From positions 1,767,501-1,831,500 of the forward strand of contig CM024178.1 of assembly GCA_013433145.1 (NCBI GenBank): DNA of 64,000 bases. The letters run 5' to 3'. Below the pieces are notes generated by a model, which saw only the letters and a list, made by a program, of their open reading frames with translations, was not told where the DNA came from and did not search any database. This document shows positions 12,337-28,019 of the stretch, one piece after another. How positions within the stretch are numbered: position 1 is the stretch's first letter; each line of letters begins with the position of its first letter. The stretch comes from Ascaris suum. Its lineage: Eukaryota > Nematoda > Chromadorea > Rhabditida > Ascarididae. Position numbers and translations under genes: made by a program.

Positions 12337-14649
12337 CATTGTTTCGCCTTTTAGTACAGCTGTCTTCAAACTTGTTCAGCTTTTTCAATAAGGGAAGCGT
12401 TTTATGTCTTATGAAAGTGATATGCATATCTATAGCTTTGAAATATGCAATTTTGAACTACAAGCTATTTAATTGTTGTGTGGATTCCGTTGTGAATGAC
12501 GAGCAAAGAAATGGACGTTCGTTTGAATTGATATCAAAGTAAATTTGCAAAATTTATTTATTTGCTAAGCGATTAAGTTAAATGATTGTCAGATTAAACA
12601 TATAACTTAATCGTCTCAGCAATTAAGCACAATATAACGGGTAATAATGGTAATTTAATTGGTGAATGATTGGATAAGAGACAACTGCAAACAACAGACA
12701 TACAACACTACTGACAGATAAACCTGAAACTATGGTACTACAAAGCAGATTAGTGACGTCTCGTTCAGGAACAAAGGCAGCTAATAAAACCTTGGGCTGA
12801 ATACTCAATGTAACTTTTGGACGTGTAACAAGACTGAACAAAAGGATTTGCTCAAATTAGACGGGGAAATGGATGTGTATAGAATCTGGCGCCTTTTGGT
12901 CTCGAAGCATGTTTAATGAAATTCTTTTAAATGGCCAAGCAGTTGAGCGATCGGCTGATCAGTTGGAATTCATTTGGTGATTTCATGAACTTTCTTGATG
13001 AAGTAATTGAATCGGTATGATATAGGCAGAGGATCACCATATGATGTGAATTATAGCTATCTGACATACCGACATACAGACACACGCAAAACGCATAGAC
13101 ACCTCATCACCAACACGTTACTCAGCGAGCCAATTTGCTTCCGTATCTATTCAATCGTCAGCCATTACCTGCATGCTGAAGAGTATGCAACCGGTCGAGA
13201 CCACCGAAATAATCGTTTGTCCTGCTAACAGGTTTGCATATGAAGTAGAGTACCGATCAAGCAGCTGTTCGTTTAGTTGCTGTTATGTCTTTATTATGGT
13301 CAGCTATTTTATTACCATTTTTACCAGTGCAAATACCGCTTATCATGATCATATATGCATATAGCAAGTATATAAACATGACGGTTTATACCATGATCCA
13401 AAGATATATGACTACATATGTATACACTATGACTAAAAAAAAAAGGTACGTATGTGGTATTTGAACGATGAATTCATTTGCATAATTGCAATGTGTGATA
13501 TCAACTCCATTGAGGAGAATTAGATTCGTCGAAAAGTCGAAATTGAAGAAATTAAATACTCAAAAATGCAATTAGAAAAAAAAAATGAGAGGAGTGAAAA
13601 TTATTTGCTATATTTATTCAATGATATCTGATTATATTTTTTAAAGAGTTCAACTATTCGACGACGATTAAAAAATACTCAAATTAATTGTTCGATTGAA
13701 GAGACATCGAATGGAGACACGTAAAGAATGATGAACTTTACGATAAGAGTGTCTCTATTCACGTTTCGCATCGATGAGGTGCGAAATTCGAGCAAAGATT
13801 TCATCGTTGAGAAGAAAAAGTTTTTTGACCTTATGAAATAGCACATTTCTTAAATAGAATCCATGCTTGAATACAATTTAGGCTCGTTCGCATTATCGAT
13901 TAGTCTTTTTCACCTTCCTCTTTGTGGTCTGTACTCCTCCTGTCTCCTTTCAATCCCCCTCTCCCCCACCCCCTCACCACTTATCCGCCACACCTCAAAT
14001 AAATGGGCAGATAGGACTACTTTAACCTGACAACGACGTAATTATACCATTGCAATGTTTGCAAAAATTTTAACCGATGCAATTTCAATCAATATATTGC
14101 ATAGGCAATGATTGATAATAACGACTATTGCAATAAGGTCACAAATTTGAAAACAATTTGTGCTCATTTTCATGGTAGAAATATTTAAAAAAGTTTTGCA
14201 ATGTGAATATTGAAAATTATTTTCTTCTTTTTTTGCGGCTAATATATCATTTAGAGGTAAACAGTAATAAATAACATCCGATGAAATGTTATCAAATTTT
14301 TTAATTCATAATCTCTATGCTCTCAGAATTTGTTCGTCTCTATTCATTTATGTGCCTAAATAAAATACATAATGTATCACTTCATTATAGTCTTCTATCC
14401 TTATTACTGTTTATGACATTTTATTATTAAGTCCACTCAGCCGCAAACTGTGCTAACGATCCATCACCTTCATGCAATAGAGTGCCGAGGAATCAACTTA
14501 GGCTGCACAGCCTGCTCAGTGTTGAGATTTGATGCTCGAAGACTGCTATTAGTGAGTGGGCCAATCACGGCCTTCGGTAGATGATTACATCTTCCAATCC
14601 CTGGATTTATTTTGCAAAGATTTGTTGCAGATAGTTACCTTTTCCTCCC

Positions 14650-14824
<175 letters not shown>

Positions 14825-16689
14825 TGTATCCAATCATCATAACATATGCTACAAACTTTAGGTTTGTAAGACATGTTACGACGAATGGACACAATGGGAG
14901 CGAATAGAATCATCGCAACGGCAAGTCCTAAAATTGGCTAAGATGAGCGCATCCGCTTGCCATAAAATGCTTCATTTCCGAAAAACGTAAAGATATCGGC
15001 TGCCGATATTGTTACCACCCTCGGCAAACCGTTATTGCAATCACCGTCGGTAAACTTTGATATTGTAAATTAGTGTGTCGTAAAAAAATTTGTAATCATC
15101 AATGAATTGACCGACTTTTTCAAAGGAAATGATTATGTCTGAATATATCGACTTTATTTATAATTCAACGAATAGCGATATAATTCAAGGAAACTTCAGC
15201 TCATCAATATGAAGCAATAACAAATAAACGGGACTCGTTTAACGTTTCAGGTAGGAAGAAGGTGAAAGTGCTGCACTCACAATGGAGGAATGCGATTGAT
15301 TCCCAGCTTCATTCTTTAAGGGACTAGCCACATGCAAATTATTTCTGCCTCTATAATGAGCCATTGGTTACTGCTATTTGCACAACTTCCGAGGAAAAAA
15401 ACAGACTTGAGGTTTTTTGTTTGAATGCATTTTGTGTCTATTAAAATAAGAATATCTAGAGAGCCAAAGCAATTGTGCATATCTGGTACAGAATTCAACA
15501 AAAATTAATAATCGGAAATGAATTCATGCATCCATAGAAATAAGTAGCACGAAAGCATTTGCTCTTAAAACTGGATGAATTTTCATGCCATGCATGAGTG
15601 TATGTAAAAGTCTCGACACTTCGCAACGCCACTGTGCTATAATAACGACGACGACGACAACGACGTTACCCCTCAGGCGCAAGATCAAGTGTTGGCCCAT
15701 TTGCGGGTAAGTGTATATCAGGCGAGAAACGCATCACACTTGCGATAATTTGCGATCATTTTCCAAGCATTAACGTTTGTAAGGTGTATGATACCGAAAG
15801 TCATGTCTGTGCTAGCGTATGTGTGCGTCTATTTGCCTGTTCACTATTGACAGCTAATGAAGCGAGATTTATGAAGTATGATTATTACAACATGCACCGA
15901 ACAAAATGACCTCTCAGAATGTCTTTCACATTAGCTATGAGCTTTCGAAAAGAGTTATGCATATGACACCAAAAATTTGCATATATTTTACTTCAGCCGG
16001 ATTTTACTCCTAAGCACTCGACTGCTATAAATACATATTTTTTTGCAGGAGACTTCCAACAGCGATCGGATTCATTGAAATATTATTAGGCATATTCTAT
16101 CATTTGCTGATAATTTATAATGCTATTTAGTGGCATAGGCGGGATGTAAGAAGCACAAATTGCGCCAATTCCCCTAGCACGCTTTTTCACTCGTTTTTTT
16201 TTGTCTAAAAGCGAATAATTTTCCCAATAATCAACGAGTGAGAAGTATTGCCGGGAAAATGACAAATTTGTATTGTGCAGAGGGAAACGATGACTGAAGA
16301 ACGTATTTGAAATCAACGTTCCAAGGTCACAATCTCGGCGAATGCATTCGGCTAACTTTGTTTGCGAGAGAAGCATTGAACAACATAACGAATCTACGGA
16401 ACGCGATCGCGATCACTTTGGCAAATTTGAATCAACGACGATGTTATCTTGGGCAACCCTCAACGAACATCACCTCTCGGTGCCATTCACCTAAGCAATT
16501 CATGCTTCCACTGAACCGCTTTGCTGACACTCTCGTGTCGAATTCATCCCGTCAAGCAATCTCATAATAAACATATAACACAATCCGAAAATTTTACTCA
16601 CAGAATAGGAAGACTGTCAGACTACTTCGAGTTCAATCCTTGGCAGCTATAAGTTTTGCTCATTTTCGAAATTAGCTTTGACAACACTT

Positions 16690-16817
<128 letters not shown>

Positions 16818-19381
16818 ATCCATACATTTATGTGAAGAATATAACGTATATAGTAATAGATGCATATATCGGTGTATCCGTATGTACACCAAAGCTGTAT
16901 ATACCAACTTCAACAGTACACTTATATGCTTAAAATTCTCAAGTAGTATCAAAAAAAATGAAGAGCAGTGAAAGAGATGCTGGCTGTTTCATTGAAGTGG
17001 TTTCATTCATGGAGGGGACTCCTTTCGAGATAATGTAGCTACCTTTTAAGGACAATCGTTGAGTGCGACCAGCCATGTAGGAATGGATGAGTGGAACGGT
17101 TCGGAGCAACGAATTAGGTCTGGCCCAGTGTAGCCAAGGATGAATCCCAACGGAAGTGCTCTCCACCACTAGGAAATATTAGATGATATGAATGTTGCTT
17201 GTAACAAACAACGTTATAAAGAAATGCAATCAAAGTGGTTGACGTATCGTGCCACTTAACTTAACGAAAGGTAAATATATAGGTATACGACAGCACCTAT
17301 TTTCTCGAGTGGTTGCATTAAGCCTCATCAGAGAGTTCATCAGTCGACCACATTCTGCTTAAGATTGAATAAAATTTGATTTGCAAACATTTTACATTAT
17401 ATGAATGGAATAAAACGGGTCTAAAGTTCATAGTTCGGGTAGATCACAGAAATCGAATTTCATCGTCTTAGACTTTTGTGGCTGATGAGATCAAACTGTC
17501 GGCAGACATACAACGACACCTATATGCACACAGACACAACACCATCATAATTTGTTAATCCACAAAAACTATGCAAGATGGCAGAACCATGTAAGAATTA
17601 ATTTTACTTGCCTTTTTACTAGTACAGTTTTGTCCGTAATACATTTGACATTTACGGTTCGAGAGCTTAGCATTGGTTCATCAATGCCAAGTCATGTTGC
17701 TCATGCGCTCTTCGGTGTCCAGTTCACTTCCACTCAATCCTAAACTCATCCCATAAAATCCTTCACAACGCTTCTTCAACTCTCAAACTTTGACCTTATC
17801 GAAAGGTCTCGAGCTAAAGTTCCTACTGCGATAAACGTTTTGAACTCGAGATCCATCATTGCAGGAGACTCAATCTAATTACCTTGTGCTCATAGCTCTT
17901 TTAGGCTACAAGTAAAGAATTAATTCAGCAGACATTGCCAACGCAATAGTAGTAACTCCACAGAGGACAAATTTTGGTAGATTTGACTAGGAGAACTTGT
18001 AAGGTGTTCAAACAGCTCGAAAAGCTATACCATCGATGCCTACGAACAGGGAAGTTTCAAAAATGAGGCTGCCTGATTATCTCAAAATTTCTTGTCGAAG
18101 TCATCTTCTACTCGTGAAACATTACAGAATGGTTGAAAATTTTACGTCTTAAAGGAACGGGTTTAATCATGGAACCTGTATCCATGAAGTGAAGAAGTGT
18201 GAACTCTTACTTGTGTTAATAAGCCCTATTAGGCCAAGCTGGTTGACTACGAATATTGCCTGATCAGCACGAGGTTTGAGGTTGATGTAACGAAGGGTCA
18301 TAATATACGAGTAGGGATCGAGTGCTTGAAATCGAGTGCTTGAAATATTCGAGAATTATAATGCTTGGCAGCTCCGTAATTTTTCGTCACCTAAGGGTCG
18401 ATGGCCATACTTTCATCTACTATTTAAGGAACATTCAGGAGGTCGGCAAATCTCATTGTTGACAGTTTCTGCATAAGAAAAGCTGAGAAGACGTTGGTTT
18501 CTTGCTGTTGCCAACGAATCAGCCAACTTGGTTCTCAAAAAAAAAACTTGTCGGCAAACTTGAATCCATAGTCAAATCTTATAAAAGTAGCTCTAACGCA
18601 TGAACTTAGCAAGTCACTAGAGTTGCGCTGCATTCGTTTTAGTGCTGCAAGAGAAGGACGAGAGATCGATTCGCGTCCTCACATGATTCTTGCTTGCAGC
18701 TCGATGTACCATTCACTTGGATCGCGACCTGCACATTCAAGATGTGCCTCGCATTAATTGTCGGTTTTAGTGTGGTTGTTGTTTTGTCTTGTCGGGTGGT
18801 TTGTGGTGTAGTATATCCCACTTAAACAGCCAAGTGGTATTGTTGTTGAGGTGTGTGTTCGAATTTCACTTCCTTTCTTTTAATTTTAGCTGTCCGAACT
18901 GAAACAGTAGATTTTAATGAACGCTAAGCCAAATATTTCAGTGCTTTTTTAGTGTTTGCCAGCCGGGCTGGCAATTAATTAAGCGATCAGCTGCATCAAT
19001 CCTGCGAATGCATAACGACGAACTCATTTAGGAGAGTTTACCTGTCCAGCATTGATTCCATAGGCAAACAGACATATGTGCAGCGCTAGCTGTTGTGGTG
19101 CGTAAATCGTCATATTTGTTGCTTAGAGCTTGACATAAGTGTAGGTCACAGTTTTGTTCAACGTTCTTGGCCATTCTCGATGTCCCATTCGGATTGAAAA
19201 TTAACGGCAGCAACGTCTTGAATCGGCTGCAATTCGCTCGCCAAATAAAAGCATTAGTACCCTTGAATTATGCAGAGAGCCTCTAAGCAGGAAGAAGTAT
19301 GGGCATGATGTGAGCTCCTGTACATGATGTGGATTTGGGTTGAATCCGATCCCGAATATGTTGGAGCCGGATGTCCTGTAG

Positions 19382-21257
19382 TGATCAGATTTATGAGTTG
19401 ATTGCTGAATCCGGTTCAATTCCCACGTATGATCGTGATCGGGGTTTACTCCAGGTTACCTCAGGTATACATGTTGTAGACGGTAATGTTCAATTCGATA
19501 TAAAAAATTACAAAATTACTTCACTGTTGCACAGTTTTTTCACAGTCTTAGGTTTTTAACTGAAATGGCGCTTAACGTTAATGACGTCGAGAGGCAGTAT
19601 TCTTACTTTAGCCAACAGTTTATTCAGGCGACCAGCTTTATTTATTTATAAGTGAATGATTTTTTTTTTTTTTGAATTATGCCGAAAATACGACATTTTC
19701 GAATGGCGCAACAGAAACGTCTCATTAGAATATTATGTAACATCCTAGAAAGCTTAATAAGCATTCCATAAAAATAATATAGGGCAGGATTTAAAATCCA
19801 CCCCGTCAGGAATGGATCTTTATTCTCTCACTTTTGCATCCCTCAAAGATTGTTAGCGATTCTATGAATATTTGGGAAAGGATATTCATAGCATAGCCGC
19901 TATATTAGTCGTGCATACGAAATGGTCTTTTTTCCAAAATAATAGTCCTAGGCAGCGTATGTAGTGATATCTACTTTAAAAAAGCGATGCTAAGTCATAT
20001 GTGAGTGTAGTCCAGACTAAGCCTCGAGAATTGCTGAGCTGTAGCTGTACACATTGGGAACTCATTTTCCTGTCCAGAAGTGTTTCCGGCCGTACTGATT
20101 GCTGATTGGAAGTTCTAATTTGCATCAGGCCTCCATTATGAGCGAAAATTTCACCGGAAACAAGCCAAGGCCCGCATCTTGGCTGGCTCATTTATGAAAA
20201 CATCACACACAAAATGACGATTATGTGATATATTCAAAAATGAAAACAATAAGAAATCGATAATTCAACAGATATCGCTGCATTTTTAATTGATATCATC
20301 ACAAATTGTTCGATGTGAACACGATTGAAATGCCTTATCTTTCCGATGGTATATTACTCTATACTTCATCGATGATATCCATTTGTCCGCTCTGACTTCT
20401 TGGATTTTTCCATGATTTTAATTTTTGGTCCTAAATGAATCGCCATGTATGCTCTGTGCGGTATTCCTGGATTAGGGGGATTTTAATATACTTGAAATGA
20501 CTGTAATTTGGATTTTATACTGTAAAATACTGTGAGTTGTTTTACTTGCAATCAAATATAGACTGATATGATTTAAGTGATGTAAATGATAAAGGGAAAT
20601 TTTTTATAGATGAAAATAAGGTAGCGTATGTTTGCCAGCTTGTGAAGGCACTATCTCAGAGACGGTAATCCACACTGAAATGATTTCATGGAGTTTTGCA
20701 GCAATGAGAATTACAACCCTTTAGGCATCTCGTACAACTATCCTTCTCTATCTCTAATTAATCAAATGAGGAGACAATTGTTATCGCGGAGTTTTTTAAG
20801 AATTCAACGTTAATTAAGCGTACGAAACGTTTGCAGAATCCAAAAATTTTAAGCGAATCTTACGCGAGAACGAAAACTTTCGATGCATTTGGTGCTTTAT
20901 CCGTTCTAGCTAAGCTTCATTGTTCACAAGTGCTTTCTGATTGGTTTTATCTTTTTTCCAAATCGATTGCGTTGCGTGTGTAAATATTTCCTGCAGCTGA
21001 CTAGTGATAGGTCAGAAATTTTAGACAAAGCGGTATTTAAAAATAGCCATTCGGAATTTCATAGTGGTGGACAGCAAATTCCTGAAAATAGTGGGTCATT
21101 AAAATCGCTGAAAAATATTATTCGTTATGAGCGAACTGTTTGTGATGAGTGGATTCGCAATTTTTTCGCAGATTTGGAATTTCCACATCATTTGTATCAC
21201 CTCAACAATATAAGGACAATGGCGAATACATTGGCGATGCTGGTTGCGCACAAATAA
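19382..21257 (+). CDS. Unrecognised gene, 3' exons (upstream of SEC61 gamma)
   Basis: Exons seen: 19382-19464 (DQIYELIAESGSIPTYDRD), 20610-20664 (ENKVAYVCQLVKALSQR), about 20771-20929 (VIAEFFKNSTLIKRTKRL and onward) and 20997-21257, ending IRTMANTLAMLVAHK and TAA. The 19464/20610 junction is in phase (G|AT), and so is 20929/20997 (CAA|CTG). The junction 20664 to 20771 is not resolved; a phase conflict suggests a missed mini-exon or another donor. The protein is helical-looking and charged, with no domain I can name. Earlier exons must lie before 19382. The AATAAA hexamer overlaps the stop codon, and SEC61 gamma starts 50 nt later, so the two are probably co-transcribed. The 20929 donor (GTGCTT) is weak. 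Confidence 0.6.
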
Positions 21258-21307
21258 ATTGATTATTTGCAGAGTTGTGTGGTATACCTGTCAGGTGGGT
21301 GTTTGAA
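21250..21307 (+). promoter_or_regulatory. Operon-type junction: polyA hexamer and trans-splice-like acceptor
   Basis: AATAAA (21253-21258) overlaps the TAA stop of the upstream gene. A strong acceptor, GATTATTTGCAG, ends at 21272, and the SEC61 gamma ATG follows at 21308. Tight junctions with a TTTNCAG acceptor just after the upstream stop are the hallmark of nematode operons resolved by spliced-leader trans-splicing. Here that is inference from spacing and motifs. Confidence 0.6.
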
Positions 21308-22987
<1,680 letters not shown>

Positions 22988-24163
22988 TGATATTACACCT
23001 TCGTTTTCTTCCATCCACACCGTTGTCTTCGTTTTATCCATTGTATTTATTATGAGAGCATATGCTTCACTTTCCAAGAAATATGCTTTAGGATTGATTT
23101 TTGAGCAATTTTTGGTTCGTTGTTGCGTTCAAAGTCGAATGATTTCCGGAGTAAGCGAATAGATAAGCAGGTTTGGGCATAGAAGCTGCTTTCTGGGCTT
23201 CTCTTAATTTGTATTATGGTCGAAGAGAGTCGTGAAGAGTGCTGGTAAGCTGCGCTGAGTGCTATTGTTTCTGATTGTAACGTTTGTGGTGGTAATGTTA
23301 TACACATTGAATGGTTCCATTACCCATTTGCATTGTTTTATTGCATGTTGCTTGGAAGTACATAGTGCATATTATCTAATAAATATTATTGTCATTTAAT
23401 AGGCAAAAAAACGTTTTAAACCGTTGCTACTCGGAGAAGAGTGCTTATGTTGTGTGCACTATAGAGGGTTGTTTAATCACTTGTAGATCGCTATAGCCCT
23501 GGGTTGTAGGGGTCATTTTACGGTATGAGAAATGGATTCTTAGACACTGTGGATCGAAACGCATTTGCCGGGTTTAGAGTGAAGGTGCGAACATAAAAAC
23601 GATGCGAAGCTTTGTGCTGAATGAGTGTGGATGAATATGGATTGGCCAAATCACTTTTCCCGTCTTTGCTTCCTTTAAAATAGGGATTTATGTGGTGGAT
23701 TGAGTTATGCATATCGAGAGTGTGCATCATGTAAGTGGTGTACAGGTGCACGGTTCGTTCACCTATGTAACACTTCGTTTCCCGAGCAGGTATATGCATA
23801 GAGCAGGTAGTAATCATATAAGCGGGTGGTCATGCTCAATGGCAGCGGTTGATTCTAAACGAGAGGATTGAGAGATGGAAGTATACTTGTGTCGTTTTGA
23901 TAGAGGTTGCTTTCGTCGATTCAGCGAACATCAATGCTGAGCACTGAGGACATGAGTTTTCACAGTGGTGACGGATTCTGCTATTTTTCTTGCCGATTGT
24001 TCTTTCCTTATGCAAAAAAAAAAACAAATACCTGTGGTCATAATGTCGCAAACGTCGTAGCTTAAAATCCATTCCAACCACCAATATTCGCCAAATGAAT
24101 TCAGGTATCGGGAACAATAGTTTCCTAGCCTGACTTATCCATGAGTCTATAAGTTTTGTTCAG
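22988..24163. other. Spacer and 3' UTR after SEC61 gamma, possible early exons
   Basis: The region holds the SEC61 gamma 3' UTR. There is one plausible first exon on plus (ATG at 23525, MRNGFLDTVDRNAFAGF, donor at about 23585) and a piece at about 23687-23730 bounded by TTTAAAATAG and the strong donor GTAAGTGG, in which one frame reads DLCGGLSYAYRECAS. Both may belong to the small gene ending before phosphomevalonate kinase. Minus-strand frames of 85-99 codons here lack splice support. Confidence 0.35.
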
Positions 24164-24594
24164 TCCTGTCGCTTGGAACAAGGGCGTGCAGCAAAAGCAT
24201 CGGAATTATCTGCGTGTTCTATGCCATCCTGTAAATGTGGGTGTGAGCAGTTAGGTTTTCTATGTACAAAAGAGGAATATTGGGGAATCGTGGTCATTCT
24301 GTTCATCATCCCAGTTTCGAATTCAAAGGTGAACTCGTGGAATAATAACGGTTGCTTCTTTACATGCTGCCACAGGAGGTAGTGCAGGTGGATGCTTTGC
24401 ATCACAGCTGTATTAATTTTTTTCGTGGAAACGAAGATGCGAGGAAAGTCCGACTTATTACAACTCAGGTGAGCGATACAGTGCAAATTGCTAGGTTGAA
24501 GGCAATAAGCGTATCACGAGATAATATTTTGCTGCGGTGTTGCGATTTTACTAGCCGAGATCCTATCATTTATATCACATCATCGCAGTTTTAG
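24164..24594 (+). CDS. Small unrecognised gene just upstream of phosphomevalonate kinase
   Basis: Three blocks bounded by splice signals. The first follows GTTTTGTTCAG and starts at 24164 (one frame reads PVAWNKGVQQKHRNYLR). The second ends at 24328 before GTGAAC. The third, after CTGCCACAG, starts at 24376 and has a donor at 24478 (CAG|GTGAGC). More than one frame is open through blocks 2 and 3. One reads EEYWGIVVILFIIPVSNSK then EVVQVDALHHSCINFFRG and stays open to a TAG at 24594. Another ends GGSAGGCFASQLY with a TAA. I cannot choose between them from the sequence. In either case the stop lies within about 250 nt of the kinase ATG, and only 55 nt away for the longer reading, which fits an operon. 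Confidence 0.4.
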
Positions 24595-24649
24595 CCCAAA
24601 AAACGATCAAAGCGGTGCGGAATCGGCGTCCAATCAATGTCATTTTGAG

Positions 24650-26420
24650 ATGCGTCCTGCGGTGGTGTGTTTCTCGGGAAAAAGAAAATCGGGCAAGGAT
24701 TTTATATGTGCGTTATTGGCGAAGCGACTAACATCAGAAGGACTCGAAGTGGCGATACGTGGTGTTAGTTATCCGTTGAAAGAGGAGTACGCTATGTTGA
24801 ATAATTTGGACGCAGAATTGCTCAAGAGTGATGCCACTTACAAGGAGATCTATCGGCAAAAAATGGTCGAATGGGGTGAGAACATCCGGCGCAAAGATCC
24901 CACGTATTTCTGCAGGTTACTTTAGCTATCTTTTTTAGCCGCTGCTGCATGCACTGAATGCGTTTGAACGCGGATCAGATGGAGTACATATTTTAGCTGA
25001 TCAGCCTCGCGATGTGTTGAGACCGTCCTTGGATTAGTGTAGCCTAGAGCGGTTCGAAACCGTTTACAGCACTCCACACCCATGAAGCACCATGTCTTAT
25101 CACCCCGAAAACACATGCATCAGACTGCTGTAGGTTTCTGCAAACTAGCGTTAAATCGTTGTTGCCAAAAGAGCAAGTGAACTTATAGTGTATGTCCTTA
25201 TCGAATCCGTAGATTGTGAGCAGACCGCCGAAGATACGCTGACAAAGGCGTGTGAAGAATTCCGAACAGGTTGCAGAGTAAACTGACTTTGTATGGTAGG
25301 CGCAAATGCTTTTATTGCTTGCTTTAGGTTAATATAGGTGATGTCCATTGACCTGACAAAATATAATTGAGCATTAATGATGGGAAGAGGACTTGAAGCA
25401 AAACTCTATAAAATTTGGACGCGAAAAATTGCTAATTGACAAATAGAAGAGTTAGTATGCTTTAACGAGTGTTTTCCATTTTATGCGATGTTTCATTTTA
25501 TGTTGTGTACAGGTGGTTGTCCGTTGCCTTTTGAGTTGAGGTAGTTGATCGTTTGGCATAGTTTACCATCTCAGGCAACTGCTATAATTGCATTCATGCG
25601 TGAGTATGAGTTGAGCTCACCTCGAAGAACGGAAATTCTCAGGTAGATTCAATGTGTATCTGATGTGGACTTGGCCCATCACTTAGTGACTTGTCTGTCA
25701 GCATAGTCGACGCTTATACTATTATTAATCGGTAGATTATTCTCATTCGAATATTTAGCAAGCGCAATTTGTAGAGCGGCGATCAAGAATGTAGATGCTG
25801 TTGATGTGATCCTGATCAGTGATTGCCGACGAACGTCCGATATCGATTACTTCAAGAATCGTTTTGGCAACAACCTCAGGTTGTGGTCGTTACTCATATT
25901 GTTTGTCCGTCATTCAGCTGAAAGCTTTACTTCTGCTCCATATGCTAAAATCAGTTTGCACCAATTGAGCGCTTCATATTTGGATATCTTCTTATGTTTG
26001 TCTGTTTGAAAGCGCTGTGTAAAAACCCACCTTCAAGACGATTTCAGCGAACATTGAAAGCATTTTTCCTTTCCGGTTTTTATAGACTATTATTGGTATA
26101 CGTTTACTCATCGATGAAGCCGACCGATCGTATTCGTAAATGCCCAAAGAATGATGTTACGACTCTTCATATCTGGGGAACATTCGGTTATGGGCAGAAT
26201 TGAATCGGATTGACATACATTTTTAAAAATTGTTCATTTTCATTGTTTTTTTGTGTTGATCTCCATTGTTATAGTTCTAATATATAAACATAAAGATATA
26301 TAAGTACATAAATACATAAATATATAAATGTATAAATATATAAACATAAATATAAAAAAGTTCAAATACATAAATATAAATATAAATGTGAATACAAGTA
26401 TAAATATAATTACAATTGTA

Positions 26421-26508
<88 letters not shown>

Positions 26509-26878
26509 AAAGGATAGCATAACCGAATGACTTCAAAGGAATATATAGTTCATTCGTCAGAGTGAATACTTGAAGACTCATTCCATGCACTGAGTGAAGT
26601 TTTTCAAAAGACAGCCAGTCGAGTGACCGATTAGAATGATGTAGTCATCGTTAAGATTAGTGCGAATAAACAGCGATGTGGAAGTGCGCAAATCTCGTGG
26701 ATGGCTGTTCACGTCGGGAGTGGATGACGCGGAGACCGAATGTGCTTTAGACTGCTACGATTCATGGCATTTCGAACTCGATAATAGTGTTAATTGTACA
26801 CGTGAAACGATACCTGTAGCACTATGCGATCAAATGAAGCGAATCTCTGAACAAATCCATCAAATACTCATTGATTAG
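24650..26878 (+). CDS. PMVK: Phosphomevalonate kinase, animal type
   Basis: Three exons, 24650-24915, 25763-25879 and 26656-26878, in phase (TGC AG|C; AG|A), giving 201 residues; the human enzyme is 192. It phosphorylates mevalonate 5-phosphate with ATP to mevalonate 5-diphosphate in the isoprenoid (mevalonate) pathway. Family marks: the Walker A-like loop [11 protein letters not shown] (residues 8-18), SYPLKEEYA (40-48), [14 protein letters not shown] (75-88), the [13 protein letters not shown] segment (107-119), and [19 protein letters not shown] (142-160), which closely matches the C-terminal domain signature. This is the animal-type enzyme of the nucleoside-kinase fold, unrelated to the GHMP-type enzyme of plants and fungi. 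Exon 2 uses the acceptor TTTAGCAAG; using the AG four bases earlier would bring in a stop. Intron 2 contains a (TA)n array. Confidence 0.95.
26425..26506. repeat. (TA)n microsatellite in PMVK intron 2
   Basis: About 80 bp of TA dinucleotide, preceded (26278-26424) by degenerate ATAAATA-type repeats that look like a decayed flank of the same tract. Confidence 0.97.
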
Positions 26879-27800
26879 ATAATATTTCTGATTCGTGGTT
26901 TGTTTTTCTTTGCGCACCTTCATTATATTCCTAAATTTTTTTCTTTTTACTCTATGAAATTTCTACAACATTCAAATAGATGACAAAATTTCACTTCTTT
27001 CGGATATAAAATAACTTCAGCAATAAGATGAAACATATATTGGAAATGCATCACTCATGGCAACTGTCGGTCATATTAGGCGAATTCTTTGAAAATTAAA
27101 AAAAAAAAAACGTTTTTAGCGGTTCATTACGTCCGATTTATTGTCACTAAAGTCGTAAATTTTAATCAATGTGATTTGTTTGCGGCAAATTCATGGACAG
27201 TTAAAATTTTATTCGATCGGTTTGTAGAAAAAAAAAAATTTTGAAAAATCTTCCCGCATCATTTATTGTGGGTTTTTCTAATACTTGCAGATAATCCTCT
27301 CTTTGCCACCTCTGCCTTTCTTCTACCCCAACTCTTAGCCGGCAACACACAGCCGGATTTCTAAGGCAAACATGAGTGGATGGAGGTGAGTATAGAAGGA
27401 GAGTGGAAATAGGTGCATTTAGCACATAAATGCATCCAGGGTTTACAAATCAACTGCAACATTCATTTGTTGAAAAGTGAAGCAGGTTTCTTCTATGAAG
27501 AATAATGTATAAAATCTGCTGAAAGTCGACGTATAGAGGCCTTAGCGTGTTGGTACTCGATATGCAAATGATTCTCCTTGTTCGATGTTAGTGTACAGAG
27601 GCTTCTAGGTGCTTCTTCTTGTAAATACGGGAGACTTTTTTATTGGTGATAGAGATCCACTCAAGCATTTAATGCTTTCATCTTCCATTCCTTTTTTTTT
27701 AAAGAGAGAAAGTCTTTTTTTAAGGTTCTTTGAATCATGCTGGAGCTATTTTGTTCAAAAATGGATTCAATTTCCCTATAGTTTAGCGGATCGGCGAAAT
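26879..27800. other. Spacer downstream of PMVK
   Basis: AT-rich, with no convincing ORF. The 74-codon minus frame at 27201-27425 has no supporting splice sites or recognisable features. Confidence 0.5.
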
Positions 27801-27969
27801 ATGGCCTCTTGGAACGTTAGCTCACTCTTCCCAGAAATCAATGCGCAATTGCACAGAAAATTCGAAGAGGATAGGCTTCTCTGGAATGAAAGATTGAGGG
27901 GCGATCTATATTATTGTAGATTTTCTTTCAATTCTCGATATTTTTTTCATGTTTCAAGTCCTTCACAAG
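27801..27969 (+). CDS. Candidate first exon of unrecognised gene
   Basis: From the ATG at 27801 the frame reads MASWNVSSLFPEINAQLHRK followed by FEEDRLLWNERLRGDLYY, an amphipathic, charged and coding-like sequence. Possible donors are TATT|GTAGAT at about 27913 and CACAA|GTGATC at 27969. The next well-supported plus-strand exon is at 30290 and needs a phase-2 donor, which neither option gives, so at least one exon between them is missing or the two are different genes. No family recognised. Confidence 0.4.
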
Positions 27970-28019
27970 TGATCGCTTTGAATTTATGGTCTTAATTCTA
28001 ATTTCCCACTTATAAATAT

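Noticed and set aside
16086..16567. Overlapping 96-codon minus and 86-codon plus frames
   Set aside because: The two strands are equally open in a GC-richer patch and neither shows motifs or splice sites.
19976..20191. 71-codon minus frame (with CGPWLVSGEIFAHNGG)
   Set aside because: Looks protein-like in part, but it lies in an intron of the plus-strand gene with no splice partner or recognisable family. The HNG resemblance to amidotransferases is too short to support a call.
24160..24486. 108-codon minus frame opposite the small gene before PMVK
   Set aside because: No signal sequence, domain or splice partner. It lies over plus-strand exons with good splice sites and is most likely antisense noise.
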